In this document: positions 59,001 through 64,000 of the stretch, piece after piece
Layout of the letters: each line of letters starts with the position of its first letter
Position numbering within the stretch: the stretch's first letter is position 1
Assembly: GCA_016713105.1 (NCBI GenBank)
Contig: JADJPS010000017.1
Span: 744,001 to 808,000 of the forward strand
Length of the DNA stretch: 64,000 nucleotides
Direction: 5' to 3'
From: Devosia sp.
GTDB lineage: Bacteria; Pseudomonadota; Alphaproteobacteria; Rhizobiales; Devosiaceae
Notes under the pieces: model-generated
The model's input: the letters and a program-made list of their open reading frames with translations, nothing else
Database searches by the model: none
What the model was told of the DNA's origin: nothing
Program-made: the position numbers and the translations under genes

Positions 59001-59236
59001 TGGCTACGCTCGCAGACCGCATCACCGATCTGGCAACCCGGATCGGGGCCGAGATCAAGGCCATGGCCCCAAAGCTCGTTCCGGCCGGCGGCGTCACTGG
59101 GCAGGTGCTGGCCAAGGCCAGCGCCACCAACCACCACCTCGCCTGGGTCGATGCAGGCGGCGGTTCAGCAGACGCTGACTACGGCCTGATCAGTTCGTCA
59201 CCAGCCGCGTCGGCCGACTATGGAGACCTCACATGA
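59000..59236 (+). CDS. Small phage fibre-associated protein
   Basis: 78 aa, intact. ATLADRITDLATRIGAEIKA, then PAGGVTGQVLAKASATNHHL, AWVDAGGGSADADYG. The N-terminal helix copies the start of the 57,353 fibre gene (TNLATRIGTELKA), which suggests a shared attachment segment. The GGxTGQVLAKAS-AWVDAG phrase is common in fibre tips. Overlaps the next gene by four bases. Confidence 0.7.
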   Translation: MATLADRITDLATRIGAEIKAMAPKLVPAGGVTGQVLAKASATNHHLAWVDAGGGSADADYGLISSSPAASADYGDLT

Positions 59237-59784
59237 GCACGGCAATCCAGCGCCGACGCGGCAGCACTTCGGAGCATGCCGCCTTCACAGGACTGGTGGG
59301 CGAGATCACTGTCGACACCACCAAGAAGACGGTCATCGTCCACGATGGGACGACCGCCGGAGGCACCCCGCTCGCGAGGGCAAACCAGATCGCCGACGTC
59401 CCCGCCGCGTCCGCGGGCCCGACTTCCTCGCCGATGTGGCGAACAAGGTGTTGGTCTCGGACAAGGGTCTGGGACGCCGCCGTCCCGGTCAGCTTAGGGA
59501 CGCCTTCGGGCAACGTCACGCTCGACTTCGCGGCCTTCATCAACGGCTTCATGAGCCCCGCCGCGAACATCACGTTCTTCGCGGCGAACAACCGCAAGGC
59601 CGGGCAGTCGGGTCAGATCAGGGTCTGGAACCCCTCGGCGCGCACGCTCAGCCTCAACACCAGCATTTTCGTCACGCCAAACGGCGCGGGCATCGCGCTC
59701 GGCACCAACCGGAACATCCTCTCGTACTACGTGGACGATGAGTTGCTGGTGCATGTGTTTTTGGCCGGAAAGGGGATGGCATAA
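59233..59784 (+). CDS. Phage tail fibre/tropism-determinant-like protein
   Basis: 183 aa, open throughout, but residues ~60-85 look shifted (they restore to DFLADVANKVLVSDKGLWDA). STAIQRRRGSTSEHAAFTGL, VGEITVDTTKKTVIVHDGTT, AGGTPLARANQ matches the N-terminal domain of major tropism determinants and hyaluronidase-like fibres. It ends GTNRNILSYYVDDELLVHVF, LAGKGMA. Likely receptor-binding. Tightly packed between neighbours. Confidence 0.7.
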   Translation: MSTAIQRRRGSTSEHAAFTGLVGEITVDTTKKTVIVHDGTTAGGTPLARANQIADVPAASAGPTSSPMWRTRCWSRTRVWDAAVPVSLGTPSGNVTLDFAAFINGFMSPAANITFFAANNRKAGQSGQIRVWNPSARTLSLNTSIFVTPNGAGIALGTNRNILSYYVDDELLVHVFLAGKGMA

Positions 59785-60434
59785 TGGTTCTTCCTGGAAT
59801 TGGGAGGTTGATCGGTGGGGCTGCTGAGCCGCCGAAGATTTCCTACCTCGGCGGCTTCACCAACGCTGGGAACATCGCTGTCCCTCGCCCAGGCATTCTT
59901 GTCGTGATGGCCGGCGGTTGGCGCAACGGCTCGGGCACACGTCAGGTGAGCTCGATCTCCATCGGCGGCAATAGTGCAGCGCCAAACGCACGGCCCAACG
60001 CACAGTTTGGCTGCGTCGGCCTTCGCGCGTTGGAGGTAGCGGCAGGGTCAATAGCCATCAGCGCCGCCTTCAGCGGGTCGATGCTCAATGGTTACGCAAT
60101 CTCCTGCGCGCTCGTCGAAGAGTACACGTCAAACGCTGTGCAGGCCGCCTACAACGGCACGACGTACGGCACCGGCATCGATACTCGCCAGACTGTCTTC
60201 ACCTACGACAACGCCAGTATCGGGATATGGGGCGCACACCCACGCTGGCAAGCACTGGCTACCGGGGTGGCTAACGGAGAGCTGCTCAACGCTCGAAACA
60301 ATCTTGCCGACGGCCAGAACTACGGGATGGCCTTCAAAGCCTCGGGAGGCGGCGAAGGCTCAGTCACCAGCTATTTCGACACGTTTGCTGGCACGCTTTA
60401 CAATGGCGTGTCCTGCGGCATCCTCTTGAAGTGA
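59784..60434 (+). CDS. Phage tail/fibre-associated protein
   Basis: 216 aa, intact. PKISYLGGFTNAGNIAVPRP, GILVVMAGGWRNGSGTRQVS, later SGSMLNGYAISCALVEEYTS and DTFAGTLYNGVSCGILLK. A beta-sandwich-like pattern seen in phage and prophage virion proteins. Composition is lower in GC than the neighbours, suggesting recent exchange of the receptor module. Function inferred from position. Confidence 0.55.
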   Translation: MVLPGIGRLIGGAAEPPKISYLGGFTNAGNIAVPRPGILVVMAGGWRNGSGTRQVSSISIGGNSAAPNARPNAQFGCVGLRALEVAAGSIAISAAFSGSMLNGYAISCALVEEYTSNAVQAAYNGTTYGTGIDTRQTVFTYDNASIGIWGAHPRWQALATGVANGELLNARNNLADGQNYGMAFKASGGGEGSVTSYFDTFAGTLYNGVSCGILLK

Positions 60435-60441
60435 GAACCCC

Positions 60442-60943
60442 ATGACCCTCTACCTCGAAACCTCCGAGGGGTTCGCCCCTTGGAATGGCCAGCCTATTGC
60501 TGGCATCCTACACCCCCGCGATATCGGCCGGCTTTGGTCGGCAGCAGAGCTTAAGGCCGTTGGCCTCTATGCTCCAGCGGAAGCCGCGCCGTGCCCGAGG
60601 GCAATCGCGTCACCTCGACCGGCGTTCAGCGAGTTGATGGCGTCGTTCGCTACGTCCACGCGCTGGAAGATATCCCGCCCATCGAGCCCGCCGATATCGT
60701 GCTGTCGGATCGCCAGCTCAGGCTTGGCCTGATCGCGGCGGGCGTCCTGCCGTCTGCCGTTCGCAGCGCCATCGAGGCGGCCGTGGCCGACCCCCTCGAA
60801 CGGGAGGCGATGCTGACGTGGTTCGACTACACGCGGGATATCCGGTGGGATCACCCAGTGACGCAGCAGCTGATGGCCATCGCGGGGTTCACCCCGAGCA
60901 GGCGGCGGCGATGTGGATGGCGGCCAAGGACATCGAGGCCTGA
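60442..60943 (+). CDS. Tail fibre assembly-like protein, frameshifted
   Basis: About 166 aa. MTLYLETSEGFAPWNGQPIA, GILHPRDIGRLWSAAELKAV, then after a break near 60,590 GNRVTSTGVQRVDGVVRYVH, ALEDIPP, then LRLGLIAAGVLPSAVRSAIE and ADPLEREAMLTWFDYTRDIR. It resembles phage proteins that follow fibres and may act as fibre chaperones. It ends WMAAKDIEA, TGA. Confidence 0.6.
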
Positions 60944-61332
60944 GACCGGCGCGCTTCACAGCCCCGCTGTGGCTGGAGCCTGATCCCGCCGGCAGCGGCT
61001 ATAGGACAGCCCACGCCTTATCCTTCGACCTCGGGTTCTACGGCTCCGGCTTCACCGTCACCGTCCCCGAAGGTTTCCCGACCGACCTCGCCACGGTGCC
61101 CCGCGCACTGTGGTGGCTGCTCCCGCCGGCGGACCCTCAGTATGCAGCGGCGGCCGTGCTGCACGATTACCTCTACTCGTGGCGCTCGCCCGACGGCGAA
61201 CCCTTCGACCGCGCGACGGCCGACGGCGTCTTCCTCGAAGCAATGCTTATCCTCGGCGTGGCCCGTTGGAAGGCGCTGGCCATGTTCGTCGCGGTTCGCC
61301 TCTACAGCGAAACCGCCCGGGCCGGCTCCTAA
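60913..61332 (+). CDS. DUF1353 phage protein
   Basis: Up to 139 aa from GTG 60,913; real residues begin near RPARFTAPLWLEPDPAGSGY. VTVPEGFPTDLATVPRALWW, LLPPADPQYAAAAVLHDYLY, SWRSPDGEPFDRATADGVFL is the DUF1353 signature (Thr-Asp-x-Ala-Ser/Thr ... His-Asp). Members are found near phage tail genes and may be cell-wall-related, but activity is not established. The actual start may be closer to 60,940. Confidence 0.8.
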   Translation: MDGGQGHRGLRPARFTAPLWLEPDPAGSGYRTAHALSFDLGFYGSGFTVTVPEGFPTDLATVPRALWWLLPPADPQYAAAAVLHDYLYSWRSPDGEPFDRATADGVFLEAMLILGVARWKALAMFVAVRLYSETARAGS

Positions 61333-61368
61333 GCCGCCCCCACCCCTGCCCCATCAAGGAGACTACCC

Positions 61369-62845
61369 ATGTCCAGCCCGACTTTGGGATTGAGATCACG
61401 CGTCTCGACAATGAGCCGCGTCCGGCCGTAAAGGCCGACATGGCCGTGATCGGCCTCGTCGGCACCGCCCCCGGCGCCAACGCCGAGCAGTACCCGCTCA
61501 ACGACCCGGTGCTGGTGTTCAGCGACGCCGCCGCGGCGGTCACCGCGCTCGGCACCGAGGGCACCCTCGCCGGGCAGCTGGAGCTCATCAACGCCCAGCT
61601 GGGCGACTTCCAGCGCTCGGCCCGCGTGGTGATCGTCCGCGTCGAGGAAGGAGCCGATGACGACGCCACGATGGCCAGCCTCGTCGGCAACTCCTCGCTC
61701 AAGACCGGCATCCACGCCCTCCGCGCGGCGGGCCCTAAGCTCGGTGTGTGGTCCCGCGCCTGATCGGCGTTCCCGACTTCACCTACCAGCAGGAGAGCGG
61801 GGTCGACACCGTGATCGTCGGCTCCGGCGGCACCGGCTACGAAGTGGGCGACGCGGTCACCGCGACCGGCGGCGGCGGCTCCGGCTTTGCGGCCGCGGTC
61901 TCCTCGGTCGATGGCGACGGCACCATCACCGGGGTCACGGTCACCAACGGCGGCAAGGACTACGCCACCGCGCCGACCCTCGCGGTCACCACCGACGGCG
62001 GCACCGGGGCGACCCTGACCGGCTCGGTGAACAAGCTGGCGAACCCGGTGGTGGCGGCGCTCCCGTCGCTCTGCTCGGCCCTGCTGGCCCACGCGGTCAT
62101 CACCGGCCCGCACTCGACGCTGCAGGGCTACACCGACTGGCGCGAAACCATCCAGTCGGACCGGCTGATCCCGGTGGAAAGCTGGATCAAGGTCGGCGCC
62201 CAGGCGACCCTGATGGACAGCGTCGGCGCCGTCCTCGGCATCGGCGTCCGCCGCGACCACGAGAAGGGCGGCCGTCCGTTCCACTCGTGGGCCAACCAGC
62301 CGGTGCAGGGCATCGTCGGCCCCGGCCGCAACATCGACTTCTCGCTCACCGATGGCGCCACCGAGGGCCAGTCGATCCTCGCCCTCAACGGCGGCGTGAT
62401 CCTCCCGGGCGAGGCGGGCGTCGAGACGGCGGTTGCGTCGGGCGGCTTCGTGTTCGTCGGCACCGACACCGCCGGGGAGGACGACCTCTGGCGGTTCTAC
62501 AACGTCACCCGCGGCCGGGATTACATCCACCTGATGTTCCTGCGGACGCTCCGGTTCTACCTCGGCCGCTTTAACATCAACGGCCAGACCATCGAGGCGA
62601 TCCGGAACACCATGGTGTCGGCCCTGCGCGACCTGCAGGCCGAGGGCGACATCCTCGGCTACAAGGTGTCGTTCGAGCGCGATCAGAACAGCCCGGAAAA
62701 CCTCCGGATGGGCAAGTTCACCGTGAACTTCGCCGCCGAGGAGGCGCCGGTCCTGCGCCAGCTGGGCGTCCGGTCGTCGCGCTACCGCCCTGCTCTCGGC
62801 ACCCTGCTCGACAACCTGATCGCACAGATGGACATAGCGGCCTAA
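61369..62845 (+). CDS. Tail sheath protein (FI-type) with inserted Gly-rich domain, frameshifted
   Basis: About 492 aa, with aaggaga before the ATG. FGIEITRLDNEPRPAVKADM (first break near 61,378), AVIGLVGTAPGANAEQYPLN, later GPHSTLQGYTDWRETIQSDR, LNGGVILPGE region and NTMVSALRDLQAEGDILGYK, VSFERDQNSPENLRMGKFTV. These are the contractile-sheath core. Residues ~145-222 carry an insert, GSGGTGYEVGDAVTATGGGG ... TVTNGGKDYATAPTLAVT, resembling a Gly-rich beta repeat. Second break near 61,748. It forms the outer tube that contracts. Confidence 0.88.
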
Positions 62846-62905
62846 CGGCTGCGGTGATCCGCCCCCTGCCATCCCCCCACACCACCTGACAGAAAGGGCC
62901 CTCGC

Positions 62906-63445
62906 ATGAGCGGGACCGTTTACATCATGGAGGCGGTGAACCTCTTCGTCGGCGATGCTGACCCGACCAAGAGCAAGCACCTCACCATTGCCGAACTGAA
63001 GCTGCCGGACCTTGCCGGTATCTACGCCGACCACCATGCGGGCGGCGCCCTTGTCGCCACCGAGTTCGAAGTCGGCGTCGAAAAGCTCGAGCCGACCTTC
63101 AAGCTCAACGGCTTCGACCCCGACCTCCTCGCCGAGTTCGGCCTCGGCTCGCGCGTCCGGAACAAGTTCACCGGCTACGGCGTGATCCGCGATCAGCGGA
63201 CGGGCCGGGCCATCGAGAGCAAGGCGATCATCGAGGCCCGCCTCGGCCAGATCGCCCCCGACGCCTTCCAGCGCGGCGAGCTCCAGGGCCACGAGTACTC
63301 GATGAACAGCGTGGTCCACTACGAACTGTGGTTCGACGGCCAGGAGAAGGTCTACTGGGACTTCTTCTCCAACGAGTGGCGGGTCGGCGGCGTCGACCAG
63401 AACTCCGACATCAACCGCATCCTCCGCATCCCCTCGCTGGGCTGA
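62906..63445 (+). CDS. Major tail tube protein (FII-type)
   Basis: 179 aa, intact. VYIMEAVNLFVGDADPTKSK, HLTIAELKLPDLAGIYADHH, AGGALVATEFEVGVEKLEPT, FKLNGFDPDLLAEFGLGS, then the conserved IIEARLGQIAPDAFQRGELQ, GHEYSMNSVVHYELWFDG. It is the P2 FII tube family that lines the DNA channel inside the sheath. Ribosome-binding site agaaaggg before the ATG. Confidence 0.92.
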   Translation: MSGTVYIMEAVNLFVGDADPTKSKHLTIAELKLPDLAGIYADHHAGGALVATEFEVGVEKLEPTFKLNGFDPDLLAEFGLGSRVRNKFTGYGVIRDQRTGRAIESKAIIEARLGQIAPDAFQRGELQGHEYSMNSVVHYELWFDGQEKVYWDFFSNEWRVGGVDQNSDINRILRIPSLG

Positions 63446-63483
63446 CCGCCCGCCAGACGCCCCCGCCAAGGAACACCCCCTAA

Positions 63484-64000
63484 ATGATCGACCTGTCCAA
63501 TCAGCACGCCGCTGATGCGCTCTCCTATGTCGCGACCGCCCCGTCCGGCTCCGCCGCCGCCCCGCCCGCACCCGAAACGGAACCCGAGGCCCAAGCGGCC
63601 CCTCGGCCCGCGGCGACCGTCTATTCCGCCGAATGGCCGAAGATCGCCCACACCCTCGCCTACCCGGTCCTGCTGACCGCGGGCGCCGATCCGATCCGGG
63701 AGATCGTGATCCCCGAGCCGGACCTCGAAACCATGGAGCGGGTGCTGGGCGCCGTCGAAAGGCTCCGGGCTCACCGCCGAGCAGGAGATCAGGCTGTCGG
63801 TGCGCCACATCCGGCCGCTGCTGGTCGCCTTCACCGGCATCCCCGACGAGACGATCCGGCGCATCCACTTCCGCGACGTGAACGGGCTGGCGGAGAAGCT
63901 GGCCCCCTTTGCTCGAGGGGCTCGCGACCTAAGCCCCTGCCTGATCACCAGTCTCGCGAGGCTGGTGCGGGACCGGGGCGACGCGATCACGGCCAGGTGG
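63484..64000 (+). CDS. Tail assembly chaperone (gpE-like), possibly frameshifting, partial
   Basis: MIDLSNQHAADALSYVATAP, a Pro/Ala linker, then YSAEWPKIAHTLAYPVLLTA, LETMERVLGAVERL. A change of frame near 63,765 continues LTAEQEIRLSVRHIRPLLVA, FTGIPDETIRRIHFRDVNGL, AEKLAP. From there one frame runs to the window edge (LVRDRGDAITARW) and another would stop as LLEGLAT. The P2-like slot after FII holds E and a frameshift product E+E'. Whether the shift here is programmed or an error cannot be decided. Confidence 0.7.
   Translation, partial: MIDLSNQHAADALSYVATAPSGSAAAPPAPETEPEAQAAPRPAATVYSAEWPKIAHTLAYPVLLTAGADPIREIVIPEPDLETMERVLGAVERLRAHRRAGDQAVGAPHPAAAGRLHRHPRRDDPAHPLPRRERAGGEAGPLCSRGSRPKPLPDHQSREAGAGPGRRDHGQV

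Noticed and set aside
61247..63868. 873-aa open frame on the minus strand
   Set aside because: Antisense of the sheath, tube and chaperone genes. Composition is the mirror of their codon bias.

Overview
The window is GC-rich alphaproteobacterial DNA. PolA, CreA, the SelT/W/H protein, the YjbR-type protein, the rhizobial palindromic repeats and the phage gene families all suggest Hyphomicrobiales, perhaps near Devosia. That placement is inference from protein style, not a database result.

Region 1 (1-18,034) is chromosome. It holds a partial HAD phosphatase, a J-domain protein, polA, and a short inserted block right after polA. The block carries a phosphoribosyltransferase and a SLOG/YspA-like protein and ends in a diverged second copy of the last ~115 bases of polA. 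It is followed by an unknown 477-aa protein and an orphan HsdR-N-like protein, so the locus looks like a small conflict or defence island. Next come three one-domain cyclic-nucleotide-binding-like proteins, a uronate-dehydrogenase-like SDR, a DUF1624 membrane protein, a polar amino acid ABC pair, CreA, an STT3-like membrane protein, a YjbR protein and tRNA-Ser(GGA).

Region 2 (about 18,035-37,400) is an integrated element lying against the tRNA. A DUF4102-type tyrosine integrase is at its far end. Nearly all genes run on the minus strand: excisionase-like HTH, HNH-like proteins, DnaB helicase, a DnaT/O-like replication protein, a ribbon-helix-helix-like protein, a virion protein of ~400 aa, a giant ~1,430-aa protein with a DdrB/ParB-like domain, and small phage proteins. 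No capsid, portal or terminase is recognisable here, so it looks like a partial (podovirus-like) phage. One gene runs the other way: a ~1,000-aa fusion of J domain, membrane helix, beta domain, Sel1 repeats, caspase and SPOR domain. It is the most striking gene in the window.

Region 3 (about 37,400-40,760) is a short accessory stretch with two coupled hypothetical genes, an RraB/Imm26-like immunity protein, a membrane protein and an HTH pair typical of phages and islands.

Region 4 (40,776-64,000, open at the right) is a second prophage on the plus strand. It has a lambda-like head (Nu1, GpA terminase, portal, gpW, S49 protease, gpD, major capsid E, a second gpD) joined to a P2-like contractile tail (V, gp25/W, J, I, DUF4815 and fibre proteins, DUF1353, sheath, tube, tail chaperone).

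A property of regions 2 and 4 governs how they must be read. Many genes are interrupted by single-base frameshifts, mostly at G/C runs, with clear homology continuing in the next frame, while region 1 has essentially one such break. More than forty can be placed by hand. I give spans for the whole inferred gene and note the breaks. Consensus errors in low-quality sequence are the likeliest cause, but decay of the prophages is not excluded.
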